Source: Sulfuriferula sp.
GTDB lineage: Bacteria > Pseudomonadota > Gammaproteobacteria > Burkholderiales > Sulfuriferulaceae
Assembly (NCBI GenBank): GCA_031291235.1
Contig: JARLJL010000012.1
Location: 124,001-188,000, forward strand
Direction: 5' to 3'
DNA length: 64,000 nt
This document shows positions 29,401 through 38,935 of this stretch, one piece after another. Under the pieces are notes generated by a model. It searched no databases. It was not told the origin of the DNA and saw only the letters and a program-made list of their open reading frames with translations. The translations under genes and the position numbers were made by a program. Numbering within the stretch: the stretch's first letter is position 1; the number at the start of each line of letters is the position of its first letter.

Positions 29401-29491
29401 GGTGTTTCAGGGTTATCTGTTCGGCAAACCGATACCGGCGGATGAGTTCGAGAGTTTGCTGCAGCAGTTCGTCCGCGCTGAGAATGCATGA
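26486..29491 (+). CDS. GAF-PAS-PAS-PAS-GGDEF-EAL dual c-di-GMP enzyme
   Basis: A 1001-residue cytosolic sensor. Order: GAF (about 5-155), three PAS-type domains (about 185-305, 310-430 and 435-550), GGDEF (about 560-725) and EAL (about 735-985). The GGDEF motif is intact near residue 645, with an inhibitory-site RxxD (REDD) five residues before it. The EAL domain has EALIRW near 775, ELTES, DDFGTGHSSL, KIDQSF and IAEGVET, so the catalytic set looks complete. It could both make and break c-di-GMP. There is no good ribosome-binding site before the ATG, so initiation may be weak. A diguanylate cyclase gene follows 130 bases later. Confidence 0.92.
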   Translation: MQIAPLPSDEQERLATLKRYDILDTEPEPAFEAMVQLASHICKTPIAVISLIDEHRQWFKAVVGLDVRETPRDVAFCAHTVFHGTTMIVRDALEDERFVDNPLVIAAPHMRFYAGVPLVASNGQLLGTLCVIDRVPRDLAPDQLNAIETLAANVMAYLELRLSHKQSQQYLDELHRTQAQLQARQDLLIKLSLYVPGMIYQYRLFPDGRSCFPYASIGINDIYEVTPEQVVDDASPVYAILHPDDYDAIVASIQESARTMQTWHLEYRVNLPKKGVRWLLGQAGPESLADGSILWHGFITDITERKHAEAALAESRNLLQVIIDSAPVRIFWKDRESRYLGCNPAFARDAGVAEPSDLIGKDDTELGWREQAALYRADDRRVMDTGIAKKSYDEPQTTPDGNQIWLRTSKVPLFDPAGEAIGVLGIYEDITEYKQAEQQLRIAATAFESQEGIIVTDADGIVLRINQAAVRITGYSSAEIVGKTPHLLRSGRHDAAFYKAMWDSIHRTGTWESEIWNRHKNGEIYPEHITITAVKDAEGNVTHYVATFNDITLNKKAEDEIRNLAFYDPLTQLPNRRLLLDRLRQALAASTRSCKKGALLFIDLDNFKTLNDTLGHDIGDLLLQQVADRLIACVREDDTVARLGGDEFVVMLEDLSEQDIEAAALTETVCKKILEVLDQPYRLAMHDYRNTASIGATLFKAHELTIEELLRQADIAMYQAKKAGRNMLQFFDPQMQENITARVALEGELRRALEYGQFRLHYQIQVGSGNRPLGAEALIRWVHPERGLLSPAVFIPLAEETGIILSLGLWVLETACVQLKQWECSPLTSDLQLAINVSALQFHQHDFVEQVRHALHRSGVKPGRLKLELTESLVLKDIDDTVRKMEALRRLGVRFAMDDFGTGHSSLSSLKRLPLDQLKIDQSFVRDIVVDVDDAIIVQTIIAMANNLGMDVIAEGVETEAQRDFLAQHGCPVFQGYLFGKPIPADEFESLLQQFVRAENA

Positions 29492-29621
29492 CAGCCTGTT
29501 TTGGCATAAATACCACGGCTGTCATCATTGTTATTTGCCCAAGCGTTAAAATAAGCACAGAATTTGTTATGAAAAACAGGATTTGCCGACATGAGTCCCG
29601 TAAATCGTTGTCGAGGGATGC

Positions 29622-30797
29622 ATGGATTTAGATATACGCACTATCATCGTGATGTTTGCCATTTTGTCCCTGATGTTCGCCGGGCTGCTGGAGCTGGCCG
29701 GCTTGCAGGCGGGCAATATCCGCGGCATACGGCTGTGGGCGATTGCTAATTCGTGCTTCGGTCTGGGGCTGGGACTGGCTTATTTTTATACTGTGCCTAC
29801 GCCGGATGCCAATTGGGCGCTGGTGACCGGCTCCACGCTGGTCGCGATCGGAGTCGCGTTGCAATACAGCGGCATTCATGCATTCAAGGAGCAACGTAGC
29901 GATTGGCGTTTGCCATTGTTGCTGGTTATTGCGGTATGTGCCATGAATACCTTGTTCGTTTTCATCCACCCTGACGTGAGTGCTCGCGCAATAGCCAATG
30001 CGCTATTATTAGCCGTCGGCTACGCGGCTTGCGCGCGTGCATTGCTGATTAAAATCGAGCCGCCGTTGCGGACGGCGTACTGGTTTACGGGGCTCTCTTT
30101 TGCCGTGCTGGCGTTAGTGTTGCTGGCGCGGGCAACAGCGATATGGCTGGCGCCGTCTGGCATGTACAGCGGTCTTTATACCCAGATTTCACCGAACCCC
30201 CTGTCGTTTTTCGTCGGCGGTATCGTGCAATTATTCGTCACTTTCGGTTTTGTGTTGATGCTGGATTACCGTCTTGTGACTGAAATGCGCAGGCTGGCAT
30301 CGCGCGATGCGCTGACCGGAGCGTATAACCGCCGCCGTCTGGAAGAAGAGGCTGTGCTGCAGTGGGCCCAGCATTTGCGGACTGGTGAAATACTGACGGT
30401 CATGCTGATCGATATCGACCATTTCAAGGCCATCAACGACTTGTACGGGCATCAGACCGGCGATGAAGTGCTGCGCCGTCTGGTGGCCATTGCGCAGGCC
30501 AGCATTCGCGCCAACGATTATTTTGCACGTTACGGCGGTGAGGAATTCTGCATTTTGCTGCCGGCCACGACCGAACAGGCGGCGCTGGTACTGGCTGAGC
30601 GTTTGCGCGGAGCTTATGAGGACGCGGTGATGACGTTCGGCGGCAAAACCCTGAAGAGCACGATCAGCATCGGTGTTGCCGATTCAACCGGCGTCGGACC
30701 GGAATTCTCGGCGTTGATCGCCGCTGCAGATCGCGCGCTATATCGTGCCAAACAGACCGGACGTAACCGGGTGGCGCTGCATTCGGGATCGCAATAG
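29622..30797 (+). CDS. Membrane diguanylate cyclase
   Basis: 391 residues. Six to seven membrane helices fill residues about 5-215, followed by a cytosolic GGDEF domain. The active site reads GGEEF near residue 305, with an RxxD inhibitory site (RAND) five residues upstream, so it should be an active, feedback-controlled cyclase. The membrane part carries no named sensory motif that I recognise. It lies on the same strand downstream of the 1001-residue GGDEF-EAL gene. Confidence 0.9.
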   Translation: MDLDIRTIIVMFAILSLMFAGLLELAGLQAGNIRGIRLWAIANSCFGLGLGLAYFYTVPTPDANWALVTGSTLVAIGVALQYSGIHAFKEQRSDWRLPLLLVIAVCAMNTLFVFIHPDVSARAIANALLLAVGYAACARALLIKIEPPLRTAYWFTGLSFAVLALVLLARATAIWLAPSGMYSGLYTQISPNPLSFFVGGIVQLFVTFGFVLMLDYRLVTEMRRLASRDALTGAYNRRRLEEEAVLQWAQHLRTGEILTVMLIDIDHFKAINDLYGHQTGDEVLRRLVAIAQASIRANDYFARYGGEEFCILLPATTEQAALVLAERLRGAYEDAVMTFGGKTLKSTISIGVADSTGVGPEFSALIAAADRALYRAKQTGRNRVALHSGSQ

Positions 30798-30976
30798 GCG
30801 CAGCAGGCAGCGCGGTATTTCTTGCAGGCATACGGCTTTATCTTCATTTTGTAACAATACTTCCATACTCGTCTCATATACTATGCAGCGTCCTTCACTG
30901 CGCCTGCAAGGCGTATGCGGTTGTCTATCTCTGGGGTAGACGGCCGTTTTTCATTTCATTTGCCAAGGAGTAAATA

Positions 30977-32026
30977 TTGGCTGCAACGCTGCTACAGGCG
31001 GGCCCGGTACTGCACGGCGCGGAGACGGCCGGCGATGCCGACGTCTCGGGTCTGATTTGCGGCTATGTGTTTTCGCCGGGTACACAGACGCGGGCCATAG
31101 ATATTCCGGCGGCACTGCACTGGCTGCAGTCTGCACGGGAAACGGATAGCCGCGAATTCGTCTGGCTGCATTTCAGCCGCAGCAATGCCAACGCGGAAAA
31201 ATGGATGCGCAGCCATCTGGCGTTGCCGGATCATTATTTCGAGACGCTGCTGGAAGGACCGGGGTCGACGCGTATCGAGCAGGCGGACAATTGCCTGATC
31301 GCGGTCGTCAACGACGTGATTTACGATTTTTCCTACGATGCATCGCAAATTGCCACGCTGTGGATGTGCGTCGACAACAGGCTGGTCGTCAGTACCCGTC
31401 TGCATCCCTTGCGCAGCATCGACCGATTGCGGGTTTCGGTCAAGGGCGGCGAGCAGTTCGAGTCGCCGGTATCGCTGCTTTCGCACCTGTTGCGGGATCA
31501 GGCCGACGTATTGCAGCAGATCGAACGCGAGGCGTCGCTACGCGTCGACGATATCGAAGATACGCTACTGGCAGGCCGCATGGACGTCAAACGCGGCACG
31601 TTGGGTGCCTTGCGCCGGGTATTTGTGCGTTTGCGCCGGTTGCTGGCGCCCGAACCGGGGGCACTGTTCCGTTTGCTGAGCCGCCCGCCGTCCTGGTTCA
31701 ACGAGCACGACGCGCAGGAGTTCAGGGCTGCGACGGAAGAGTTTTCTGCCGTGCTCAACGATCTCACTGCTTTGCAGGAGCGTACCAAATTGCTGCAGGA
31801 AGAAATCGTTGCCCACACCACGGAACAGACCAACCGCAGTGTATTCATGCTGACTGTGGTGACAGTGCTGGCGCTGCCGATCAACATTATCGCCGGCCTG
31901 CTCGGGATGAACGTCGGCGGCATTCCGCTGGCGCAGAATCCGCACGGTTTCTGGGTAATCGCCGCCATTGTCGCCACGTTTACCGCCATCGCCGGCTGGT
32001 ATGTTTTCCTCAAGCGGCGGGATTAG
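30977..32026 (+). CDS. zntB: Zinc transporter ZntB (CorA family)
   Basis: 349 residues from a TTG start placed seven bases after AAGGAG; no ATG fits. A long cytosolic alpha/beta and helical domain (1-285) is followed by two membrane helices. The signature GMN (residues 310-312) sits in GMNVGGIPLAQN, the ZntB variant with glycines rather than CorA's GMNFE. ZntB moves Zn(II), with the energy source still debated. It converges with the next gene on the reverse strand. Confidence 0.9.
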   Translation: MAATLLQAGPVLHGAETAGDADVSGLICGYVFSPGTQTRAIDIPAALHWLQSARETDSREFVWLHFSRSNANAEKWMRSHLALPDHYFETLLEGPGSTRIEQADNCLIAVVNDVIYDFSYDASQIATLWMCVDNRLVVSTRLHPLRSIDRLRVSVKGGEQFESPVSLLSHLLRDQADVLQQIEREASLRVDDIEDTLLAGRMDVKRGTLGALRRVFVRLRRLLAPEPGALFRLLSRPPSWFNEHDAQEFRAATEEFSAVLNDLTALQERTKLLQEEIVAHTTEQTNRSVFMLTVVTVLALPINIIAGLLGMNVGGIPLAQNPHGFWVIAAIVATFTAIAGWYVFLKRRD

Positions 32027-32031
32027 CCGGG

Positions 32032-32376
32032 TCAGTCGCAGTGCGATTTCCCGATAGGTTCCAGCGTTTCGCTATATTGCTTGTATAGCGCGTGAAAGCG
32101 CGGCGTCGGGCCGACGTCTTCAAAAATGGGATCGTCCAGCTCGTCGCGCGCGATGATTTTGCTGCCCTGTATATATGGCATGGCTCGCTCCAGTTCTTCC
32201 AGTGCGGCGGTCAGCAATTCGCTGATGATTTCGGTTTCGTTGCGCAGTGGATACATGGCTGCCAGCGCCGCGATTTTTGCGGCATCGCGCAGAGGTAGCC
32301 GGATATTGTATTCTCTGGCAGTCAAATGGCCGCCTCCCGAGCGTTCCCATTCCATGACGAGGTCCGATATTCGCAT
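32032..32376 (-). CDS. Small conserved protein (annotated elsewhere as pilin assembly/type 1 pili tip component)
   Basis: 114 residues from the second of two ATGs, seven bases after GGAG. It reads MRISDLVMEWERSGGG and then a repressor-like LPLRDAAKIAALAAMYP, ending EDVGPTPRFHALYKQY. I recall similar Pseudomonas proteins labelled pilin assembly protein or type 1 pili tip component, but that name has weak support. It is cytosolic, without a signal peptide. The REYNIRLPL... segment looks like a ribbon-helix-helix fold. No pilus gene is nearby. Confidence 0.65.
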   Translation of the reverse strand: MRISDLVMEWERSGGGHLTAREYNIRLPLRDAAKIAALAAMYPLRNETEIISELLTAALEELERAMPYIQGSKIIARDELDDPIFEDVGPTPRFHALYKQYSETLEPIGKSHCD

Positions 32377-32645
32377 CATTTATCTCCGGTAAGGTTGATT
32401 GTACTGTATGGAGCAGAGCTTGCGCCTCATGTTACAAATATAGCACTTGCCTATGAAACAGCTATGCCGAATCTGCCTGTGGCAGGCGGTTGCGGCCTTG
32501 ACCGACCAACGTTGCCGGGCGGTTCGACGCGATCAAGATAGTTGCCGCCAACATGGAAGATTTGGTCTATATTGAGATGTGAATTGTCCGGATTCGTTCA
32601 AGCTTCATCCCCCGATTTATCCGATCAGATCAGGAGGTATCCTGC

Positions 32646-33665
32646 ATGCAAGTATCTGCAATGGAACGAACTATCGCGGAACTGACTGCACCCGCCAAAG
32701 GCATACTTGCCGCAGATGAGAGCAGCGGCACCATAGAGAAACGCTTGCGCAGCGTTGGCGTGCAGTCGACCGAGGCGGTGCGGCGCAACTATCGGGAGTT
32801 GCTGTTTACCGCACCCGAACTCAATCTTTATGTCAGCGGCGTGATTCTGTACGAGGAAACGCTCAGGCAAAGCAGCGAAGCAGGTACGCCTTTTCCGCAG
32901 TTGCTGGCGGCCCAGGGCATCGTGCCCGGTATCAAGGTCGACAAGGGTACGCAGGCGCTAGCCAATTTTCCCGGCGACAAATTTACCCAGGGGCTGGACG
33001 GCCTGACCGACCGCCTGGCCGGGTACAAGGAACTGGGTGCGCGTTTCGCCAAATGGCGGGCAGTATTTACCATAGGCGACGGTATTCCTTCGCATCGTGC
33101 GATAGCAGTGAATGCCGACGGGCTGGCGCGTTATGCCGCCATCTGCCAGGAATTCGGTATTGTGCCTATTGTGGAGCCGGAGGTGCTGATGGACGGCAGC
33201 CACGATATCGCGCGTTGCGCTGAGGTGACGGAAGCAGTACTGGAACGCGTATTCCATGCCTTGCACAATCATCGCGTGGCGCTGGAATATATGCTGCTTA
33301 AACCCAATATGGTACTGCCTGGCGCGGACTGTCCGATACAGGCGACGCCCGAGCAGATTGCGGCTGCCACGCTGCGCTGCTTCCGGCGCACAGTGCCTGT
33401 TGCCGTGCCCGGGATATGTTTTCTGTCCGGCGGACAGAGCGACGAGGCCGCAACTGCCAATCTCAATGCCATGAATGTCTGTACCGGGGCAAAGCCGTGG
33501 CAATTGAGCTTTTCCTACGGCCGCGCGCTGCAGGCGCCGGCACTCAAGGCCTGGCATGGCGAGGCCGCCAATAAAATGGCGAGTCAGCAAATTTTGCTTA
33601 AACGCGCGCGACTGAACAGTCTGGCACGGCAGGGCAAGTATTCGGCATCCATGGAGGTCGCATGA
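32646..33665 (+). CDS. Fructose-bisphosphate aldolase class I
   Basis: A 339-residue TIM-barrel aldolase with [16 protein letters not shown] near residue 19. The Schiff-base lysine is K219, in [10 protein letters not shown], and SGGQSDEEA-like SGGQSDEAA follows. It cleaves or forms fructose 1,6-bisphosphate (and sedoheptulose bisphosphate) without metal. A strong AGGAGG box lies upstream. Its stop overlaps the transketolase start by four bases, so the pair is coupled, as expected for the Calvin cycle or pentose phosphate pathway. Confidence 0.95.
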   Translation: MQVSAMERTIAELTAPAKGILAADESSGTIEKRLRSVGVQSTEAVRRNYRELLFTAPELNLYVSGVILYEETLRQSSEAGTPFPQLLAAQGIVPGIKVDKGTQALANFPGDKFTQGLDGLTDRLAGYKELGARFAKWRAVFTIGDGIPSHRAIAVNADGLARYAAICQEFGIVPIVEPEVLMDGSHDIARCAEVTEAVLERVFHALHNHRVALEYMLLKPNMVLPGADCPIQATPEQIAAATLRCFRRTVPVAVPGICFLSGGQSDEAATANLNAMNVCTGAKPWQLSFSYGRALQAPALKAWHGEAANKMASQQILLKRARLNSLARQGKYSASMEVA

Positions 33666-35728
33666 ACGACACGGCAGTATTTGAGCGGGCGCTGGCGGGC
33701 AGACCGATTGACGATCTGTGCATTGCGACTTTGCGTACGCTGGCGATGGATGCGGTGCAACTTGCCAACTCCGGTCATCCCGGCACACCCATGGCATTGG
33801 CACCGCTGGCCTATGTGCTGTGGACTAAAAGCATGCGTTATAACCCGGAAAATCCGGCATGGTTTAATCGCGATCGTTTCGTGCTGTCAGCCGGTCACGC
33901 CTCCATGCTGCTGTATGCGGCGCTGCATCTTGTCGGCTACGACATTTCGCTGGACGATCTGCGGCAATTCCGGCAATGGGGCAGCAAAACGCCGGGACAT
34001 CCGGAATATGCATTGGCGCACGGCGTGGAGACGACAACCGGACCATTGGGGCAGGGCATCATGACCGCCGTCGGCATGGCTATAGCCGAAGCGCATCTGG
34101 CTGCGGTATACAACCGGGACGGTCACGACATCGTGAATCACAGTACTTATGTCGTTTGCAGCGACGGCGATCTGATGGAGGGCGCATCGCACGAAGCGGC
34201 AGCGCTGGCCGGACATCTGGGGCTGGGTAAGCTGATTTGCATGTACGACGACAATCACATCACCATCGAGGGCGATACCGCGCTCGCCTATAGCGACGAT
34301 GTCGCTGCCCGCTTTGCCGGCTATCACTGGCATGTGCAGGATATCGGCGATCAGGCCAACGACACGGCAGCGCTGGAGGCCGCTATCGGCAACGCCCAGG
34401 CCGAGCAGGATCGTCCGTCGCTGATCATTATTCGCAGTCACATCGCTTACGGCGCGCCTCATCTGCACGATTCCGCCAAGGCGCACGGTGCGCCGCTGGG
34501 AGCCGAGGAGGTGCGCTTGACCAAGCGGACTTACGGCTGGCCGGAGGATGCCGAATTTTTTGTACCTGCTGCGGTGTCGGCATACATGCGCACGGCAATT
34601 GCCGCAGGCAGGGCGCTGGAGCAGTCGTGGCAGGCTGCGTTTGCCGATTATCGCACGGCATATCCGCAGCTGGCGGCAGCATTCGAAGCGGCGCTGGATG
34701 GTACTCCCCCTGCCGGCTGGGCAGACGATCTGCCGGAATTTTCTCCTGTTGGCAGTGCGCTGGCGACGCGCAGCGCGTCCGGCAAGGTGCTGAATCGCAT
34801 TGCCGGCCGCATACCCTGGCTGATGGGCGGGAGCGCCGATCTGGCGCCTTCCACCGATACACTGCTCAGCGAATGCGGCGATTTTGCCAGGGGGCAGTAT
34901 GCCCAGCGCAACATGCACTGGGGTATACGCGAGCACGTCATGTGCGCGGCCTCGTCCGGCATGGCGTTGCATGGCGGCGTGCGTCCCTATGCAGCGAGTT
35001 TTTTCATTTTTACCGATTATGCACGGCCTGCGATCAGGCTGGCGGCGCTGATGGGGTTGCCGGTGATTTACGTGATGACCCACGATTCCATTGGCCTGGG
35101 CGAGGACGGCCCGACGCACCAGCCTGTAGAACAGCTGGCCGCGTTGCGCGCCATGCCGAATCTGACGGTGATACGTCCCGCCGATGCCAATGAGACTGTC
35201 TATGCCTGGCGTGCGGCCATCGAACGCCGGGATGGCCCGACCATGCTGGTGTTGACGCGGCAAAGCCTGCCGGTGCTGGACAGAACCCGGATGGCGCCGG
35301 CTGAAGGATTGTTGCGCGGCGCTTATGTGCTGATCAGGGAGCAGGGCATACAGCCTGCCATCATCGTCATCGCTACCGGTTCCGAGCTGCATGTCGCCGT
35401 CGCCGCCCACCAGAAAATGGCGGAGATCGGCATCGATGCCCGTATCGTCAGCATGCCCAGCTGGGAGCTGTTTCGCGCGCAGCCGCAATCGTATCGAGAC
35501 GAAGTGCTGCCGCCGCAGATCAAGGCGCGGCTGTCGATAGAAGCTGCCGCTACATTCGGCTGGTGCGAATGGGTCGGTGACCCGGGCATGAGTATAGGGA
35601 TAGATCATTTCGGCGCCAGCGCGCCTGGTCCCGAGAATTTTCAGCACTTCGGCTTCACTGTCGAGCATATCGTTGCGCTGGCTGCGAAGCAGATGGATCG
35701 CGGCATGATCTGGCATCTGGAGCATTGA
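33662..35728 (+). CDS. tkt: Transketolase
   Basis: 688 residues, near the family norm of 660-690. The TPP-binding block [14 protein letters not shown] lies near residue 170 and the pyrimidine domain starts about 355. [15 protein letters not shown] carries the second-domain histidines. It transfers two-carbon units between ketose and aldose phosphates. It starts four bases inside the aldolase gene. Together they could serve carbon fixation or pentose interconversion; no RuBisCO is in the window. Confidence 0.95.
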   Translation: MNDTAVFERALAGRPIDDLCIATLRTLAMDAVQLANSGHPGTPMALAPLAYVLWTKSMRYNPENPAWFNRDRFVLSAGHASMLLYAALHLVGYDISLDDLRQFRQWGSKTPGHPEYALAHGVETTTGPLGQGIMTAVGMAIAEAHLAAVYNRDGHDIVNHSTYVVCSDGDLMEGASHEAAALAGHLGLGKLICMYDDNHITIEGDTALAYSDDVAARFAGYHWHVQDIGDQANDTAALEAAIGNAQAEQDRPSLIIIRSHIAYGAPHLHDSAKAHGAPLGAEEVRLTKRTYGWPEDAEFFVPAAVSAYMRTAIAAGRALEQSWQAAFADYRTAYPQLAAAFEAALDGTPPAGWADDLPEFSPVGSALATRSASGKVLNRIAGRIPWLMGGSADLAPSTDTLLSECGDFARGQYAQRNMHWGIREHVMCAASSGMALHGGVRPYAASFFIFTDYARPAIRLAALMGLPVIYVMTHDSIGLGEDGPTHQPVEQLAALRAMPNLTVIRPADANETVYAWRAAIERRDGPTMLVLTRQSLPVLDRTRMAPAEGLLRGAYVLIREQGIQPAIIVIATGSELHVAVAAHQKMAEIGIDARIVSMPSWELFRAQPQSYRDEVLPPQIKARLSIEAAATFGWCEWVGDPGMSIGIDHFGASAPGPENFQHFGFTVEHIVALAAKQMDRGMIWHLEH

Positions 35729-35769
35729 TGCTGTGTCCGGATTAAACCTTGGTAAAGGAGACTATCATC

Positions 35770-36249
35770 ATGGAAGTGGATAAAAAAGCCGTCATCGGCG
35801 TGCTCAACAATATTCTCGAACTGGAGCTGGCAGGGGTGGTGCGCTACACCCATTATTCGCTGCTGATTTTCGGCTTCAATCGCATCCCCATCGTCAGCTG
35901 GCTGCGTGCGCAGGCGGACGAAAGTCTGATTCATGCGCAGCGCGCAGGGGAGCTGGTGACGCATCTCGGCGGCCACCCTTCGCTGGCGATCGGCCCGCTG
36001 CTGGAAACGCACAAGCACAATATCGGCGATATTCTGCTGGAATCGCTGGAGCACGAGCGCAGTGCGCTGGCGCAATACAAACATCTGCTGGAATTGACCA
36101 AAGACCGTTCTGTGATGCTGGAAGAGTACGCCAGGGAGTTGATTTATCAGGAAGAGCTGCATGCCGGCGAAGTGGATAAAATGCTGCGCAAGCCGGGGGA
36201 GATCGCGGTTTTTTCGGAGGCACAGAGCGCGGCGATACCAGGCAACTAA
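35770..36249 (+). CDS. Ferritin-like protein (bacterioferritin-type)
   Basis: 159 residues forming a four-helix bundle. The start ATG lies ten bases after AAGGAG. Metal-site residues are visible: a glutamate in ELELAGVVRY, E and H in ADESLIHAQRA, and the second E...ExxH set in YQEELHAGEV. This matches bacterioferritin/Dps-related ferritin-like proteins. The heme-binding methionine of classical Bfr is not clear, so only the broader call is made. It follows transketolase by 41 bases and is followed by a large hairpin. Confidence 0.82.
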   Translation: MEVDKKAVIGVLNNILELELAGVVRYTHYSLLIFGFNRIPIVSWLRAQADESLIHAQRAGELVTHLGGHPSLAIGPLLETHKHNIGDILLESLEHERSALAQYKHLLELTKDRSVMLEEYARELIYQEELHAGEVDKMLRKPGEIAVFSEAQSAAIPGN

Positions 36250-36287
36250 GTTATCCCGCAGCGTGTGGTGCAGACCGCAACAGTACA

Positions 36288-36324
36288 GCGAATTCCGGCG
36301 TCCAGAACGGTTGCCGGAATTCGC
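36288..36324. terminator. Perfect 12-base inverted repeat between convergent genes
   Basis: GCGAATTCCGGC (36288-36299) and its exact complement (36313-36324) flank a 13-base loop between the ferritin and Yip1 genes, which face each other. There is no uridine tract, so it may act as a bidirectional RNA end rather than a classic terminator. Confidence 0.55.
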
Positions 36325-36363
36325 CTTGCCGCCAGACGTCTTTATCAGCCTGGCGCGACGACG

Positions 36364-37038
36364 CTACATGTAAGCGCCGCTGGTAGTGTAAGCCCAGGTG
36401 ATCAGGGTCAGGTACATCATCAGCGCCCAGCCGACCATGCCGGCACTTAATAATACCCATCCCATCAACGCACCTTCGCCTTGCCCCTCAATCTTGAGGA
36501 TGGACGGTGCAGCGGAATAGAGTATGTACAGGGACAGTGCCAGCGCGATGACGCCGAGTGTGGCGACGAATGTGAAACTGGGGACGAACAGTGCCAACGA
36601 TACCAGCCATAATGGTGTCGGTGCAATGGCTGCCAGCGTATAAGCATCGCGGAAATCGACTTTGTGGTGCGTATGTTCGACGCCTGCGCTAGTGATTTTC
36701 GGCGTAGGGTAGTTGAGCATTTCGTATTGGGTATGCACGATTTTGGAAGTTGCATTGCCCAGCCATTCGATAAATCCGGCCAGTACAAAGGTCATGATCA
36801 GTTCGGCCGTAAAGAATACCATGCCGATCATACTGAGCTGATTAGGATCCAGATCGGAGAGGATGACGATATTGTGATGTGTACCCGCATAGTAAAACAT
36901 CAGCGGGGCAATGACCGATAACGGGAGGACATAAAACAGGAACATGGTGACAGTCGGAAAATGGTGACCGTGCATCCAGTGTCCCATGTGGGTAAACGAA
37001 AAGAGGTGAGGCTGATGAGGTGAGTGAGCGAGTTGCAT
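36364..37038 (-). CDS. Yip1-family inner-membrane protein
   Basis: 224 residues with about five membrane helices (about 30-50, 72-95, 130-150, 155-180 and 192-215). The N-terminus is histidine rich (HSPHQPHLFSFTHMGHWMHGHH), which might bind metal. The AYTLAAIAPTPLWLVSLAL segment resembles Yip1 (DUF1282) proteins. The role of bacterial Yip1 proteins is not known. It is a single gene facing the ferritin gene. Confidence 0.68.
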   Translation of the reverse strand: MQLAHSPHQPHLFSFTHMGHWMHGHHFPTVTMFLFYVLPLSVIAPLMFYYAGTHHNIVILSDLDPNQLSMIGMVFFTAELIMTFVLAGFIEWLGNATSKIVHTQYEMLNYPTPKITSAGVEHTHHKVDFRDAYTLAAIAPTPLWLVSLALFVPSFTFVATLGVIALALSLYILYSAAPSILKIEGQGEGALMGWVLLSAGMVGWALMMYLTLITWAYTTSGAYM

Positions 37039-37260
37039 GGTAGTCTCCTGATAACAGGTTTACGAATAACCTTGCGACAAGACGGATGGAGCGACAAGCG
37101 GATAACCCGGATGACAGGCGCCTGGGTAAGGCCATGAACTTATACCGCATCAGTTGGACAACGATGGCTTTCTGAAGTTCCCGGCGACGTCATACCGATA
37201 ATGCTGCGCGCTTTCCGATAATACGCGAAAATGGCGGCTATTCAACAAATCGGAAACCTT

Positions 37261-37608
37261 ATGGCAGACCTGGACGAACTCAGAATACGCATCCGTCAAT
37301 TCGCCGAAGCGCGCGATTGGGATCAGTATCACGCACCGAAAAATCTGGCAATGGCACTGATCGTCGAAGCCGCCGAGCTGGTCGAGCATTTCCAGTGGCT
37401 GAGCGAAGCGCAATCGCAAGCGCTGGCGCCGGAAAAACTGGCGCAAGTCGCGGAAGAGCTGGCCGATATTCAGATTTACCTGATCAGGATAGCCGACAAG
37501 CTTAATGTCGATTTGCTGGATGCTGTTGACAAAAAAATAGCAGTGAATGCCAAAAAATACCCGGCAGACAAGGTACGCGGCAGCGCTAAAAAATATAATG
37601 AATTTTGA
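37261..37608 (+). CDS. MazG-like nucleotide pyrophosphohydrolase
   Basis: 115 residues from the second in-frame ATG, where family homology begins (ELRIRIRQFAEARDWDQ). The metal motif is VEAAELVEHFQWL (ExxE) followed by EELADIQIYLIRIAD (ExxD), as in the all-alpha NTP pyrophosphatases. Likely substrates are dCTP or other nucleoside triphosphates (house-cleaning). It overlaps the next flavoprotein gene by 11 bases, so the two are coupled. Confidence 0.88.
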   Translation: MADLDELRIRIRQFAEARDWDQYHAPKNLAMALIVEAAELVEHFQWLSEAQSQALAPEKLAQVAEELADIQIYLIRIADKLNVDLLDAVDKKIAVNAKKYPADKVRGSAKKYNEF

Positions 37609-38794
37609 TGTGATCGTCATCGGCGCCGGCGCGGCTGGCATGATGTGCGCCGCGCAGGCGGGCCAACGCGGCCGGCGCGTACTGCTGATCGATCATGCCG
37701 CTAAAATCGGCGAGCGTATCCGCATCTCCGGCGGCGGGCGCTGCAACTTCACCAACCGCGATATCAGCGCCGCCAATTTTCTGTCGCAGAACCCGCATTT
37801 CGCGCGCTCTGCGCTGGCGCAATTCAGCCAGTTCGATTTCATCAAGCTGGTCGAGCGCTACCGTATCGCTTATCACGAAAAAACGCTGGGACAGCTGTTT
37901 TGCGACGATAGCGCACAGCAGATCATTGCCATGCTGCGCGCCGAGTGCGACCGCGGCAACGTGCAGTGGGCGCAGCCGTGCAAGGTGCTGGGCGTGGCGA
38001 AATCGGCGGACGGTTTTGATGTGACCACCGAAGCGGGCGTGTTCGCGTGTCAGTCACTGGTCGTCGCCACGGGCGGCCTGGCGATACCGCAGCTGGGCGC
38101 AACGCCGTTCGGCTACCGGCTTGCCGAGCAGTTCGGCATCCCGGTGATCGCGCCGCAGCCAGCACTGGTGCCGCTGGCGCTGGCACCGGAGACGCTGGCG
38201 CCATTGCAGGGCTTGTCCGGTGCATCGCTCGATGTTGTCAGCCATTGCAGCGGACAACAGCCGAGCTTCCGCGAATCCATGCTTATTACCCATCGCGGCC
38301 TGTCCGGCCCGGCGATACTGCAGATCTCCAGCTACTGGCAGAATCAGGGTTACAAGTCAGGCAAGAAACAGCCGCTTAGTATCAACCTGCTGCCCGATCT
38401 CGATGTCGGCGCATGGCTGAATTCCCATCGGCACAGCAAATCGACCCTGGCTGCCTTGCTCGGCGAACATCTGCCCAAGCGTTTTGCGCAGGAATGGTGT
38501 GCATTGCAGCACTGGGAAAAACCGCTGATCGAGCACAGTAACCGCGACATAGCCGCGATGCAAACGGCGCTGCAGGCGTGGGAATTGATGCCGGCAGGGA
38601 CGCTGGGCTATGCCAAGGCCGAAGTCACTCTGGGCGGGGTCGATACGCGCGCCTTGTCTTCCAAAACCATGGAAGCCAAGGCAGTAGCAGGATTGTATTT
38701 CATCGGCGAGGTGGTGGACGTGACCGGCTGGCTGGGGGGGTATAACTTCCAGTGGGCGTGGTCATCGGGGTGGGTGGCGGGGCAGTTTGCTTGA
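37598..38794 (+). CDS. BaiN/HI0933-type FAD-dependent oxidoreductase
   Basis: 398 residues. An N-terminal Rossmann motif (VIVIGAGAAGMMCA) is followed by GERIRISGGGRCNFTN, the BaiN/HI0933 signature. The C-terminal VTGWLGGYNFQWAWSSG closes the FAD site. Relatives are NAD(P)/FAD-dependent reductases of mostly unknown substrate. The start overlaps the pyrophosphohydrolase gene. Confidence 0.9.
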   Translation: MNFDVIVIGAGAAGMMCAAQAGQRGRRVLLIDHAAKIGERIRISGGGRCNFTNRDISAANFLSQNPHFARSALAQFSQFDFIKLVERYRIAYHEKTLGQLFCDDSAQQIIAMLRAECDRGNVQWAQPCKVLGVAKSADGFDVTTEAGVFACQSLVVATGGLAIPQLGATPFGYRLAEQFGIPVIAPQPALVPLALAPETLAPLQGLSGASLDVVSHCSGQQPSFRESMLITHRGLSGPAILQISSYWQNQGYKSGKKQPLSINLLPDLDVGAWLNSHRHSKSTLAALLGEHLPKRFAQEWCALQHWEKPLIEHSNRDIAAMQTALQAWELMPAGTLGYAKAEVTLGGVDTRALSSKTMEAKAVAGLYFIGEVVDVTGWLGGYNFQWAWSSGWVAGQFA

Positions 38795-38807
38795 TTTTTG
38801 ATGCGCT

Positions 38808-38927
38808 GTCCACGAACAACACGAAAGGCACGAAAAACCAAAAAATAAATTTTTTAGTATCAGGTAATGCATGCTCCTTAATGAGTCTTTTCCGATTTTG
38901 TTCGTGTTTTTCGTGTTGTTTGTGGAC
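38808..38927. repeat. Inverted repeat of 28-base arms
   Basis: Arms at 38808-38835 and 38900-38927 match at 24 of 28 bases after inversion, separated by 64 bases. Each arm carries CACGAAAxxCACGAA-type short repeats. It sits between the ends of the flavoprotein gene and moaA, which converge. It resembles interspersed extragenic palindromes rather than a simple terminator. Confidence 0.75.
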
Positions 38928-38935
38928 AAGGCCTT

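Noticed and set aside
33887..35725. Reverse-strand open frame of 612 codons
   Set aside because: It is a mirror of transketolase with His/Arg/Gln-rich content and no motifs.
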